Notes under the pieces: generated by a model
What the model saw: only the letters and a program-made list of their open reading frames with translations
What the model was told of the DNA's origin: nothing
The model's database searches: none
Shown: positions 1-7,320 of the stretch, piece by piece
Layout: each line of letters begins with the position of its first letter
Position numbering within the stretch: position 1 is the first letter of the stretch
From: Bacillus crepusculi
Lineage (GTDB): Bacteria > Bacillota > Bacilli > Bacillales > Bacillaceae
Length of the DNA stretch: 64,000 bases
Assembly (NCBI RefSeq): GCF_014764715.1
Contig: NZ_JACXXE010000001.1
Coordinates: 248,001 to 312,000, forward strand
Direction of reading: 5' to 3'
Translations under genes and position numbers: made by a program

Positions 1-5
1 TAAAG

Positions 6-38
6 AAACCCCTTGGGGCCATTGGCTTCAGGGGGTTT
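6..38. terminator. Rho-independent terminator-like hairpin
   Basis: AACCCC-rich left arm and GGGGGTTTT right arm with a short T run. It presumably ends a gene lying left of the window edge. Confidence 0.5.
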
Positions 39-59
39 TGATTTTGGTCAAATTATATT

Positions 60-330
60 CACAAAAGAAGAAAACGAGATGTAAATCTATGTTCAAAAAG
101 AGAATTAGTGTTTCTAAAGAAAATGTTTTAAAATTAATTTCTACGCCACCAACTGTAATATCCCTTCTAAGCAATTCTTCATGTTTTGAAGCGGCAAATT
201 GCGCTTCTTCTTTGTATTATATCCTTTAGAAAACTCTGTTACTTCTTGTGTTACAGGATACCTAAGTTTAATTTTCTATTGCTATGTCGTTCCTCTTTTA
301 TTTTAATGCACTCTACATAAAACATACCTT
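60..330 (-). pseudogene. Decayed minus-strand coding remnant, family unknown
   Basis: On the minus strand a protein-like reading (…FAASKHEELLRRDITVGG…) runs over roughly 60-200. A second protein-like stretch (…VTQEVTEFSKGYN…) upstream is in another frame, so at least one frameshift separates them, and stops flank both. No start codon or ribosome binding site belongs to it. It reads as the tail of a dead gene at the island edge. A short plus-strand frame across 38-229 has no ribosome binding site and is not credible. Apart from this remnant, 1-457 holds only the rap control region. Confidence 0.25.
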
Positions 331-353
331 TTATAGATAAGTATGTTTGCATT

Positions 354-369
354 TTGCCGGATACCGAAA
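354..369 (+). promoter_or_regulatory. Candidate ComA box upstream of rap
   Basis: TTGCCG-GATA-CCGAAA matches the ComA box TTGCGG-N4-CCGCAA at 10 of its 12 fixed bases. Its centre is about 68 bp upstream of the start point predicted from the -10 at 418, a usual distance for ComA-activated rap genes. Confidence 0.45.
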
Positions 370-392
370 ACTTTTAAAATGAACACCTTGAC

Positions 393-423
393 TTTACATA
401 TGTTGTAAATACCATGCTAAAAT
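393..423 (+). promoter_or_regulatory. SigA-type promoter of first rap gene
   Basis: TTTACA at 393-398 and an extended -10 (TGCTAAAAT; hexamer 418-423), with a 19 bp spacer. The long spacer and weak -35 fit an activator-dependent promoter. Confidence 0.4.
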
Positions 424-457
424 TATACAAGGGAAATGATAGCAAGGGGGTAATGGG

Positions 458-1549
458 ATGTCGAATTTGATTTCTTCTGTAGATGTAGCAAACACTCTCA
501 ACAAATGGTATCTACATATTAAAAAGAGGGAAGTTTCACAAGCAGTAGAGTTGAGGGATGAGATTCAAGAAATGTTAGGCGAAATGGAAGAAGATCAAGA
601 TGTGTTACTCTATTTCAATATTCTTGATTACAGATTTAAGGTACTGATGGAAGATTTAGTGGGGCAACCAACAATAACAGAAAGTGAAAGAGTCAAAACA
701 GATGACATGTTAAGGTTTTATTTTTATCTTTTCAAAGGTATGTATGAGAGTGCAAAGAATAACTATTCAGAAGCTCTAGTTCTATTCAGAGTAGCTGAGA
801 GACAATTGGACAAGGTACATGATGAAATTGAAAAGGCTGAGTTCCATTATAAAATTGGCACACTCTACTATTTCAATAAGGTCACGCTCCTTTCTCATCA
901 TCATCTACAAACAGCAAAGGACATCTACAAAGGTCATGAAGGCTACAGCATACAGACCATAAACTGTAATATGTTATTGGCACTGAATTTGATTGATGAC
1001 GGTAGACTAGACAAAGCTGAACGAATGCTTTTGGATTGTGTGGATAGACTGATTGAAAAGAATGATAAGAGATTGTTAGCGTTGGCTTATTATGATTTGG
1101 GATTTCTCAAAATTCAGGATGATCACCATATAGAAGCAATTGAATATTTCAACAAAGCAATTTCCGCAGATAATCTAAAGCAGTCAGCTCCTGTTTCATA
1201 CTTACAATGTGCGTATGAATTTGCAAGATCAAGCTACAAATCAGATCAGTTGGATCAGGCAATAAGTTGGGTTGCTGAGGGGAAAAGCTTCTCTAAAGAA
1301 CAGCAAAACACAAACTTTATTTTGAAATTCAATATCCTTGAGAAATGTTATACAACACCACGGGAAAGCTATGAGGACATCAAGAAAGGGCTATGTCTTT
1401 TGGAAGAAAGAAAAGCATATGTTGATATAGAGGCTTTAGCTCCTGATGTAGCCTCCATATATAAAAAGTTAAATCTTTATGAAGAAAGTAACTACTTCTT
1501 GGAATTGGCTTTGAAATCTTGTACGCTTATAGGAAAGGAGGTCATATGA
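458..1549 (+). CDS. rap: Rap-family response regulator aspartate phosphatase / Phr receptor
   Basis: 363 residues, typical Rap length. The N-terminal part has the three-helix-bundle signature of Rap proteins (…VANTLNKWYLHIKKREVSQA…) and the rest is TPR-like helical repeats (for example YYDLGFLKIQDDHHIEAIEYF). Rap proteins dephosphorylate Spo0F~P or block response regulators such as ComA and DegU, and are inhibited by an imported Phr pentapeptide. A good ribosome binding site (AAGGGGG) precedes ATG 458. The phr gene follows with an ATGA stop/start overlap. Which regulator it targets cannot be told from sequence. Its place at the head of a toxin island fits the frequent location of rap-phr on accessory DNA. 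Confidence 0.93.
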   Translation: MSNLISSVDVANTLNKWYLHIKKREVSQAVELRDEIQEMLGEMEEDQDVLLYFNILDYRFKVLMEDLVGQPTITESERVKTDDMLRFYFYLFKGMYESAKNNYSEALVLFRVAERQLDKVHDEIEKAEFHYKIGTLYYFNKVTLLSHHHLQTAKDIYKGHEGYSIQTINCNMLLALNLIDDGRLDKAERMLLDCVDRLIEKNDKRLLALAYYDLGFLKIQDDHHIEAIEYFNKAISADNLKQSAPVSYLQCAYEFARSSYKSDQLDQAISWVAEGKSFSKEQQNTNFILKFNILEKCYTTPRESYEDIKKGLCLLEERKAYVDIEALAPDVASIYKKLNLYEESNYFLELALKSCTLIGKEVI

Positions 1550-1686
1550 TCATGAAAAAAATAATGATGATGATTACTACTGCTTTGCTAATAGGTACAA
1601 TTCTAGGAATGCCTGTAGTACAACAAACTCAGGCAGATGCTAAAAATGAGGTAGTGTTACTTTCCTCAAGAGGTGCAGGATCATAA
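1546..1686 (+). CDS. phr: Phr signalling peptide precursor
   Basis: 46 residues, too short to be listed by most gene callers. ATG 1546 overlaps the rap stop (ATGA); a second in-frame ATG lies at 1552. The N-terminus is basic and then hydrophobic (MIMKKIMMMITTALLIGTIL), a Sec signal, followed by a polar tail ending LLSSRGAGS. Phr precursors are exported, trimmed and re-imported by Opp as 5-6-mers. The likely active peptide is SRGAG or a close register, because Arg at position 2 matches PhrA (ARNQT), PhrE (SRNVT) and PhrC (ERGMT). The exact register is inference. Confidence 0.85.
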   Translation: MIMKKIMMMITTALLIGTILGMPVVQQTQADAKNEVVLLSSRGAGS

Positions 1687-1698
1687 AAGGGATAGAGT

Positions 1699-1752
1699 TT
1701 TAATCCACCACTACGGAAGATAATTGGTTAAAAAACGATAAAGTGGATTAAA
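1699..1752 (+). repeat. Inverted repeat in toxin leader
   Basis: TTTAATCCAC at 1699-1708 pairs perfectly with GTGGATTAAA at 1743-1752 across a 34-nt loop, between phr and the LXG toxin gene. Confidence 0.6.
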
Positions 1753-1757
1753 GTGTC

Positions 1758-1809
1758 AGACTCCTTATGGTATTCTAGTAAAAGAATATTCCATAAAAGG
1801 AGTCTTTTT
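1758..1809 (+). terminator. Terminator-like hairpin that contains the toxin gene RBS
   Basis: AGACTCCTTATGG (1758-1770) pairs with CCATAAAAGGAGTCT (1790-1804, two bulged A), followed by TTTTTT. The AAAAGGAG in the 3' arm is the only ribosome binding site for the LXG gene starting at 1813. The element therefore ends rap-phr transcripts and can also hide the toxin start. Confidence 0.65.
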
Positions 1810-1812
1810 TAT

Positions 1813-3690
1813 ATGAAAATATTAGATGCTCCATCTTTACTATCAGCTGTCGAACAAAGGTCAAAAGTCTATCAGGAGCTTCGAGACGAAATGCAGCATG
1901 TGAAAAAAGCATTAAAAAGTGTGTCAGGGTTAGGTGATGAATTTACTGGAAAAGGTGCAGACAATATCAAAGCCTTTTATGAGGATCTTGCGCTTTACAC
2001 GGACACTTATCTTGATTTTATTGATATGCAAAAAGCTTTTTTAGATGGGGTAAAAGGAAAGCTTGATGATGAATCGTTAGGCGGGAGTACATTTATTGAT
2101 GAGCATTTCTTAGACGCTCAACTGAAACAAGGGATTCAGAATAATAAAGATATGGTCAAGGAACAAAAAGAAGCTCTATCCACTATTTTTGATGACATCA
2201 GTGATCTCATAGAACTGAATGTATTTTCAAGTAAAGAGGTCAATGAACATTTAGATGATGCGAACAAAAAAAGAAAAGAGGCAATTGATGCTGTACATAA
2301 ATTAGATCATGCCCTAAAAACTGAATACGAAAAATCAGAAGCGATTGAGAAACATCTTGCAACCTTTTATACAAAAATGATGGCTGCTACAGGAAAAGGG
2401 AAAAATGCGCAACCAATGTATTACGATGCAAAAGCATTTCATGAAACAGATGTCTACAAGAATCATGATAAAATTGATGCACAGGTGAAAGCTTACTTAA
2501 AGGTGAAAAAAGAAGAAAAAGAAAAACGAAGAATCAAAGAATTGAAAGAAAAGCTCAATGATCCTTCTTGTATATCAGTTGAGAAATACTTTGAGATTGT
2601 AGACGAAATTGGATATGAAAATCTTTCTTACAATCAAAAAATGTATTATAGCCAGCTGCTCCAAATCAAAGCGCAGGAAGAAGCATCAGAGGTATTCGTT
2701 GATAGCGTAAAAGGTGCAGCAGTGGGTCTATATGATGTGGCCAAAGATACAGTAGTGGGCATCTACGATCTTGTAACAGACCCTGGTGGTGCCGTTGAAT
2801 CTGTCGTAACGGCTGTTTCTCATCCAATTGAAACATCGAAAGCAATAGGAAAAGCGATTTCAGACTCATTCGAAAAAGAAGTCATAGCTGGTGATGCGTA
2901 TTCACGGTCACACTGGTTCGCCTATGCGACTGGTTCTCTAGCAGAAATCGTCTTTGGTTCTAAAGGGGCAGGTGCCATTACAAAAACGGGGACAACAGCG
3001 GCCAAAACAACGGTGAAGAAAGGCCTTGAACAAGGAGCAAAATCATTAGACAGAGTCTCTATTCCGAATCTATTGCCATATTCACCAAAGTTTCAACTAG
3101 CAGGTGGAGGGAAACTGCCTTATAATGTGTTTGATGGTGAGAATATCAAAAATAAGCTTCTCTCCATGGCGAAGCGACTAGACAATTCAGAAGGTAATGG
3201 AGGTCATTTGACCTTATCTAATAAAGGATATAAGGGTATAGACAATGCTAATGATATAACCAAATTAACTGTCGATGATATACCAACTGCAAAAAGTGGG
3301 AACTTTAATAAATTTTTCAATTCCCTTACAAGTAAAGAACTAGACGAACTTTGGAAAGATAAAAGAATTAGAAAGAAAATTGAACGTCAGCTTAGAGAAC
3401 CTGGAGGTTTACATGAGTGGCACTTAGTTTCAAGAGCGCCGCAATTTAAGCATTGGAATATTAGTGCGGAAGAGATTAAAGATTTACGAACAGCAATATC
3501 TGATGTTAAATTCGTCAATCCAAACGGTGTCCATGGTGGATTAGGCTCAACTAAGGCACATAATGAATTGTTAGCAATAATAGATACTTCTAGCGACTAT
3601 GATACATTTGTAAGACGACTTAATAATTGGGCTAATTATAGACTAGAGGGTGGGGTTTCATCTTTACCGGAAGGTCTTAAATTAAAGTAG
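1813..3690 (+). CDS. LXG-domain polymorphic toxin, type VII secretion substrate, with HNH-like nuclease tip
   Basis: 625 residues from ATG 1813, the start chosen because LXG proteins begin MK(V/I)LDA; an upstream in-frame GTG at 1753 lies inside the leader hairpins. Residues 1-200 are the LXG helical/coiled-coil domain (DAPSLLSAVEQRSKVYQELR, FTGKGADNIKAFY). About 300-460 is the shared middle region (YDVAKDTVVGIYDLVTDPGG; SRSHWFAYATGSLAE). The variable tip from about 470 carries GGLHEWHLVSR and GGLGSTKAHNEL, His/Glu-rich as in HNH/EndoVII-like nuclease toxins. LXG toxins are exported by the Yuk/Ess system to attack competing bacteria. The middle region is duplicated at 6196-6498. Toxin class is secure; the exact nuclease family is inferred. 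Confidence 0.88.
   Translation: MKILDAPSLLSAVEQRSKVYQELRDEMQHVKKALKSVSGLGDEFTGKGADNIKAFYEDLALYTDTYLDFIDMQKAFLDGVKGKLDDESLGGSTFIDEHFLDAQLKQGIQNNKDMVKEQKEALSTIFDDISDLIELNVFSSKEVNEHLDDANKKRKEAIDAVHKLDHALKTEYEKSEAIEKHLATFYTKMMAATGKGKNAQPMYYDAKAFHETDVYKNHDKIDAQVKAYLKVKKEEKEKRRIKELKEKLNDPSCISVEKYFEIVDEIGYENLSYNQKMYYSQLLQIKAQEEASEVFVDSVKGAAVGLYDVAKDTVVGIYDLVTDPGGAVESVVTAVSHPIETSKAIGKAISDSFEKEVIAGDAYSRSHWFAYATGSLAEIVFGSKGAGAITKTGTTAAKTTVKKGLEQGAKSLDRVSIPNLLPYSPKFQLAGGGKLPYNVFDGENIKNKLLSMAKRLDNSEGNGGHLTLSNKGYKGIDNANDITKLTVDDIPTAKSGNFNKFFNSLTSKELDELWKDKRIRKKIERQLREPGGLHEWHLVSRAPQFKHWNISAEEIKDLRTAISDVKFVNPNGVHGGLGSTKAHNELLAIIDTSSDYDTFVRRLNNWANYRLEGGVSSLPEGLKLK
2891..3190 (+). repeat. Direct repeat A1 (toxin middle region)
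   Basis: Copy inside the intact toxin; matches 6196-6498 at a 3305-bp offset with one extra codon in the second copy. Confidence 0.9.
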
Positions 3691-3702
3691 GAGGATATTA
3701 TA

Positions 3703-4077
3703 ATGGAAAAACAAGGATGGGTTTCTATTTGGCTAGGTACTATTAAAGAAGGGGACTCTATAGAAGAGTATGTAGATTTAAAGTATGATGAGGATGGCGA
3801 GTCTGTACCTTCCAAATTTTTCATTGATTTTAATATTGATATGGATGAAACAGATGAGGATACAATAGAAAAAGCAGTCTATAAGAATAGTAGTAGTGAT
3901 ATTTCATCATTATTAGATGGGTGTTCGTATGAAGAGATTGTCATCCCAAAAATCCAGAAAAGTATAAACCTAAAGAAATCATATAACGCAGTAATTTTAA
4001 TATATAATTTTGAATATAACAATGAAATTAGTTCAACTGGTGCTTTTGATTTTATTGCTACTACAAATTATAAATAA
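3703..4077 (+). CDS. Imm22-like immunity protein (DUF4284)
   Basis: 124 residues, strongly acidic, starting 12 bp after the toxin with ribosome binding site GGAGG. The N-terminal pattern WVSIWLGTIKEGDSIEEYV followed by YDEDGESVPSKF and an acidic stretch DMDETDED matches what is known of the Imm22 family. The C-terminal part (YNAVILIYNFEYN) is the conserved strand pair. Tight linkage to the toxin tip indicates that it neutralises that nuclease in the producer cell. Confidence 0.75.
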   Translation: MEKQGWVSIWLGTIKEGDSIEEYVDLKYDEDGESVPSKFFIDFNIDMDETDEDTIEKAVYKNSSSDISSLLDGCSYEEIVIPKIQKSINLKKSYNAVILIYNFEYNNEISSTGAFDFIATTNYK

Positions 4078-4144
4078 GAGAACCCTTAAAGGTTCTGATT
4101 AGCAAGACTACAGGCAAAGAGATTGATATAATGTAATTTATGTG

Positions 4145-4181
4145 AAACCTTGATTGGCAAAGTGCCTTTCAAGGTTTTTTT
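4145..4181 (+). terminator. Terminator after toxin-immunity pair
   Basis: AAACCTTGA pairs with TCAAGGTTT, followed by a run of T. A smaller AACC/GGTT hairpin at 4083-4096 lies just before it. Confidence 0.7.
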
Positions 4182-4395
4182 GTTGAAGAGATACCTCGTC
4201 ACGAAATAAACTATTTACTACTTACTGAATAGAGATAATCTTTGCAATCCCAATCTGATGTTTTAACAAAATTTTTAGTACGTACAACACCTTTAAATTG
4301 TATGCCCTATTTAATGAATTTCTTAAAAATCGTCATATATTACCATTTTTATTCCCGGATATTTTACCTTCCCTTTTTCCCTGCCTTTTAAATTT

Positions 4396-4803
4396 TTCTC
4401 AACTTTTACAACCGATCACTACGGACGTATTGTCAAAGTCGAAGCAAGTGATTTAAAATACGGAGAGGTCAAAAGAAACCAATATGCCCAATCCAATTCA
4501 GGCAAGCCAGATCGATTGTTAGATGATGATGGTGGGCACTTGATTGCGTCTATTTTTAAAGGATCAGGCGATATTGATAACCTACTTCCGATGAATTCAC
4601 AGATTAATCGAAGTGGCGGGAAATGGTATAACATGGAGCAGGAATGGTTGGCAGCCTTGAAAGAGGTTCCGCCTCAACAAGTAGAGGTTAGTATTCGACC
4701 TATTTATAAAGATGATTCATTAAGACCTGAAAGGTTCGTAGTGCGATATAAAATTGGAGAACGTGCCAAACGTGAAACTATTAAAAATCAACATGGAGGT
4801 TAA
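4396..4803 (+). pseudogene. Headless toxin tip: DNA/RNA non-specific endonuclease (EndoNS_2) cassette
   Basis: The frame is open from about 4327, and homology to the tips of YeeF/YobL-type toxins starts near TTDHYGRIVKVEASDLKYGE (about 4408). It continues through LLDDDGGHLIASIFKGSGD, with the D-G-G-H nuclease motif, to LLPMNSQINRSGGKW and a final TIKNQHGG. No LXG head, start codon or ribosome binding site precedes it. A TTG at 4516 is an ordinary Leu codon inside the fold. The frame is intact, so this is best read as a silent donor cassette and not random decay. Its last 219 bp recur at 6557-6775 without indels. Confidence 0.75.
4585..4803 (+). repeat. Direct repeat B1 (EndoNS_2 end)
   Basis: 219 bp, same length as B2 at 6557-6775; the most similar part is the CTTCCGATGAATTCACAG… start. 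Confidence 0.85.
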
Positions 4804-4809
4804 AACTCA

Positions 4810-5292
4810 ATGGAAGAATTAGATCAATACTATAAAAAAATAGCAGAATCAACTGATAAAATGATCCCGTGTGATTGGGATAAAGTTTGGATGTATGCAG
4901 AAATACTAGATGATTCAGCTGGAATTACTTTTTACTTCACTGAACCTAATAGTGAAGAACGTGTCTATGGAGACGATATTCCCGAACGATATAAAGTAAG
5001 TGACTCCGTTTATGATCATTTATTAGTTGAACTCTGTGAAGCCTTTGAAGAATTGAAAAATGAATATATAAAAAATGATTTGGGAGCTTGGACAACAGCT
5101 ACCCTTCAACTTGAGAAGTCAGGGAAGTTTTCAATTGAGTATGGTTATGAAGACATTCTCAATATAGGGCTTTATGGCATTCAGAGAATAGAAGTTTGGG
5201 AATACGAAACTTTTGGAATTTTACCTGAAAATGAAAAAAACAAAGAAATTGTATTAAATTATATAAAAAATAAAGAAAACAACAATAACTAA
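4810..5292 (+). CDS. yezG: YezG-like immunity protein (DUF600)
   Basis: 160 residues. It has the DUF600 pattern (IAESTDKMIPCDWDKVWMYAEILDD, FYFTEPNSEERVYGDDIPERY, FSIEYGYEDI, EVWEYETFGILPE). YezG is the partner of the YeeF nuclease toxin of B. subtilis, and this gene sits directly behind an EndoNS_2 tip of the same kind, so it should bind and block that nuclease. It begins 6 bp after the cassette. It is a paralogue of 6779-7255. Without a full upstream toxin gene it may act as an orphan immunity gene against kin toxins. Confidence 0.85.
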   Translation: MEELDQYYKKIAESTDKMIPCDWDKVWMYAEILDDSAGITFYFTEPNSEERVYGDDIPERYKVSDSVYDHLLVELCEAFEELKNEYIKNDLGAWTTATLQLEKSGKFSIEYGYEDILNIGLYGIQRIEVWEYETFGILPENEKNKEIVLNYIKNKENNNN

Positions 5293-5299
5293 CACATTA

Positions 5300-5328
5300 C
5301 CCCCCTCTTTAAATTTGGAGGGTTTTTG
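5300..5328 (+). terminator. Terminator after YezG-like gene
   Basis: CCCCCTC stem, GAGGG return arm and TTTTT. Confidence 0.65.
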
Positions 5329-5357
5329 TATTAGATACGAATTGGTTCTAGAAAAAG

Positions 5358-5447
5358 TAGGCTAAGAAGATACAGCTTGTTCCGACTGACTTACATAAAA
5401 ATGTACCGCATATTGGTGCTGCATCAGATTTAAGAGGAGGTTATTAA
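5358..5447 (+). pseudogene. Remnant C-terminal tail of an HNH-type toxin
   Basis: A 29-codon frame after a stop reads KKIQLVPTDLHKNVPHIGAA and ends LRGGY. The pattern LVPxDLHxxxxHxG is the usual end of HNH/GHH toxin nucleases. The rest of the toxin is gone. Its last codons contain the AGAGGAGG ribosome binding site of the SUKH gene that follows. Confidence 0.5.
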
Positions 5448-5448
5448 A

Positions 5449-5958
5449 ATTAGTTTTAAACGAATTAAAGACAAATTTGATCAATACACTATCGATATTA
5501 GATCAACCAAAACAAATGATTCATTAAACGAATTTTCTTCTGATTATAAAAGTTTTATTAATGAATACGGGGAATGTTGGATTGAGGACAATGTATATAC
5601 CTATCTAAGAGAAAAACCAGTGTGGTTAGTTGGTGAATCAGTGCCAGTCGAATTGTTTTATGGGTTAGAGCAGAATGATTATGATATACGAGAAGCCATA
5701 AAAACATATAAAGAGCAATTGCCAGAAATCGCAGATGTAGATGGCGGAGACCTAATTTGTTTAGATGTTAGTGAAATAAATCAAGGGAAAATATATTTCT
5801 GGGATCATGAACTAGGAGATGGCGAACAAGACCTATTCCTGATTGCTAATACTTTTACTGAATTTATTGAAGGGTTATTTATTGTAGAAGATGATGATGA
5901 TGACATTTCTTCTATCTATATGGAAATTCATTCTAATCTGAATAACTTTCAAGTTTAA
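5449..5958 (+). CDS. SMI1/KNR4 (SUKH) family immunity protein, start codon ATT
   Basis: About 169 residues. Homologous sequence begins ISFKRIKDKFDQY right behind ribosome binding site AGAGGAGG (5433-5440), with ATT at 5449 where ATG is expected. The next candidate, GTG 5620, would cut off a third of the fold. SUKH hallmarks are YKSFINEYGECWI near the N-terminus and DGGDLICLDVSE plus GKIYFWDHELGDGEQDLFLIA in the middle. SUKH proteins are immunity proteins for many nuclease toxins; here it is the partner of the 5358-5447 remnant. It is either poorly translated from ATT or a freshly silenced gene. Confidence 0.75.
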   Translation: MSFKRIKDKFDQYTIDIRSTKTNDSLNEFSSDYKSFINEYGECWIEDNVYTYLREKPVWLVGESVPVELFYGLEQNDYDIREAIKTYKEQLPEIADVDGGDLICLDVSEINQGKIYFWDHELGDGEQDLFLIANTFTEFIEGLFIVEDDDDDISSIYMEIHSNLNNFQV

Positions 5959-6014
5959 AGGGTGCTAAAGTGCATCCTTTTTATTTTTTTAAAAAAACAC
6001 TCTTAATGGGTGTT

Positions 6015-6193
6015 TTAGTTTGTATTAGCTATAGAACTTTTACCCACGAAGTATTCAGCAAGTTTTATTAGGGAACAATGAATATCTTCTTCGTTGATAT
6101 CATTGAAATTAATATATTCGCACTCACCAAACTTTGCTTTATATAGATATATTTTGCTGAAATCTATGTCATCAAAGGGAAGGCTTTTTATTA
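6015..6193 (-). pseudogene. Minus-strand C-terminal fragment of an unknown acidic protein
   Basis: About 58 codons open on the minus strand, ending in TAA (TTA at 6015-6017): SLPFDDIDFSKIYLYKAKFG, then CEYINFNDINEEDIH and LIKLAEYFVGKSS. The reading frame stops making sense exactly where the repeated toxin middle region begins at 6196, so a recombination joint truncated it. No family recognised; an immunity-type protein is plausible from context. Confidence 0.4.
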
Positions 6194-6195
6194 TG

Positions 6196-6498
6196 GTGAT
6201 GCATATTCTCGATCACACTGGTTCGCCTATGCGACTGGTTCTCTAGCAGAAATGGCCTTTGGTTCTAAAGGGGCAGGTGCCATTACAAAAACGGGGACAA
6301 CAGCGGACAAAACAACGGTGAAGAAAGGCCTTGAACAAGGAGCAAAATCATTAGACAGAGTCTCTATTCCGAATCTATTGCCATACTCACCAAAGTTTCA
6401 AATGGCGGGCGGCACAAAGCTTCCGTATAACGTGTTTGACGGAGAAAATCTCAAAAATAAACTCCTCTCTATGGCAAAGCGTCTAGACAACAATTCAG
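6196..6498 (+). repeat. Direct repeat A2 (toxin middle region)
   Basis: Near-identical to A1 up to about 6404 and clearly more divergent afterwards. Confidence 0.9.
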
Positions 6499-6556
6499 GA
6501 TACGGAATCTCTAAGACAGGCAGACGATTACCAGCACCAAAATCACCGCCAACCGT

Positions 6557-6775
6557 CTTCCGATGAATTCACAGATTAATCGTAGTGGTGGGAAATGGTA
6601 TGAGATGGAGCAGAAGTGGAAAAAAGCATTAATGGCTGACCCTCCAAAGCATGTAGAGGTTAAAATTGAACCTGTCTATATGAATGATTCATTAAGACCT
6701 GCAGAGTTTCTTGTAGAATATAAAATCGGAGACCAAAAGAGATTTAGAACTATTAAAAATAAGCCAGGAGGTTGA
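6557..6775 (+). repeat. Direct repeat B2 (EndoNS_2 end)
   Basis: Second copy of B1, located right at the deletion joint. Confidence 0.85.
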
Positions 6776-6778
6776 AGT

Positions 6779-7255
6779 ATGGAAAAAATAGAAGAAAACT
6801 ATAAAGAAATAGCAGAAATAATAAATGAAATGATTCCTGTAGAATGGGATAAAGTTTGGATGTATGCAGAAATCGTGGATGATTCGTCAGAAGTGAATTT
6901 TTATTTCTGCAACCCAGGCAATGAAGAATTGATATATGGTCATAATATTCCTGAAAAGTATAGTGTTAGCAACTCTATTTATAAAGAGTTATTATTAAAA
7001 CTTCTCCATTTTTTTGAAAACTTAAAAAAGGAATATGTAAAAAGTGGATTTGGAGATTGGTCGACAGCAATTTTAAAAATGGAGCAACCAGGGAAATTCT
7101 CGATTGAGTATGGGTACGAAGATATTTATTCATTAGGCATTGATGGTGATCAAAGAATAGCAGTTTGGGAATATGAAACGTTCGGATTTTTACCCGAAGA
7201 TGAGGAAGATAAAGAAGCCGTATTAAATTATTTAAAAAATAAAGACGATAACTAA
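6779..7255 (+). CDS. yezG: YezG-like immunity protein (DUF600), second copy
   Basis: 158 residues, clearly paralogous to 4810-5292 along its whole length (EWDKVWMYAEIVDDSSEV; FSIEYGYEDIYSLG; VWEYETFGFLPEDEEDKEAV). It starts 3 bp after the broken cassette, with ribosome binding site AGGAGG. It is intact although its cognate toxin tip is destroyed, suggesting selection to keep the immunity. Confidence 0.85.
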   Translation: MEKIEENYKEIAEIINEMIPVEWDKVWMYAEIVDDSSEVNFYFCNPGNEELIYGHNIPEKYSVSNSIYKELLLKLLHFFENLKKEYVKSGFGDWSTAILKMEQPGKFSIEYGYEDIYSLGIDGDQRIAVWEYETFGFLPEDEEDKEAVLNYLKNKDDN

Positions 7256-7260
7256 CGCGC

Positions 7261-7292
7261 AATCCCCTCCGAATTAAGGAGGGGATTTGTCA
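7261..7292. terminator. Terminator between YezG-like and macrodomain genes
   Basis: AATCCCCTCC pairs with GGAGGGGATT; T-rich on the plus side. It may serve both converging genes. Confidence 0.65.
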
Positions 7293-7320
7293 TATATGTT
7301 TCATATAAACCTCATTCCCT

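Larger units (their letters stand above)
6196..6775 (+). pseudogene. Headless LXG middle region joined to a deleted EndoNS_2 tip
   Basis: 6196-6498 repeats 2891-3190 of the intact toxin (SRSHWFAYATGSLAE…; LLSMAKRLDN). It continues GISKTGRRLPAPKSPPT and then hits a stop at 6564-6566. From 6557 a different frame resumes the EndoNS_2 end (LPMNSQINRSGGKWYEM…TIKNKPGG), a 219-bp repeat of 4585-4803. The block holding YGRI and the catalytic D-G-G-H is missing. The copy therefore lacks a head, the nuclease centre and frame continuity. Confidence 0.8.

Noticed and set aside
38-229. 63-codon plus-strand open frame at the left edge
   Set aside because: No ribosome binding site, low-complexity start, and overlaps a terminator and a better minus-strand remnant.
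1753-1812. GTG start extending the LXG toxin by 20 residues
   Set aside because: The codons lie inside the terminator hairpin, and LXG proteins begin at the MKILDA position.
5620-5622. GTG as start of the SUKH gene
   Set aside because: No ribosome binding site and it would delete the first beta-alpha part of the fold, which is present and well formed upstream.
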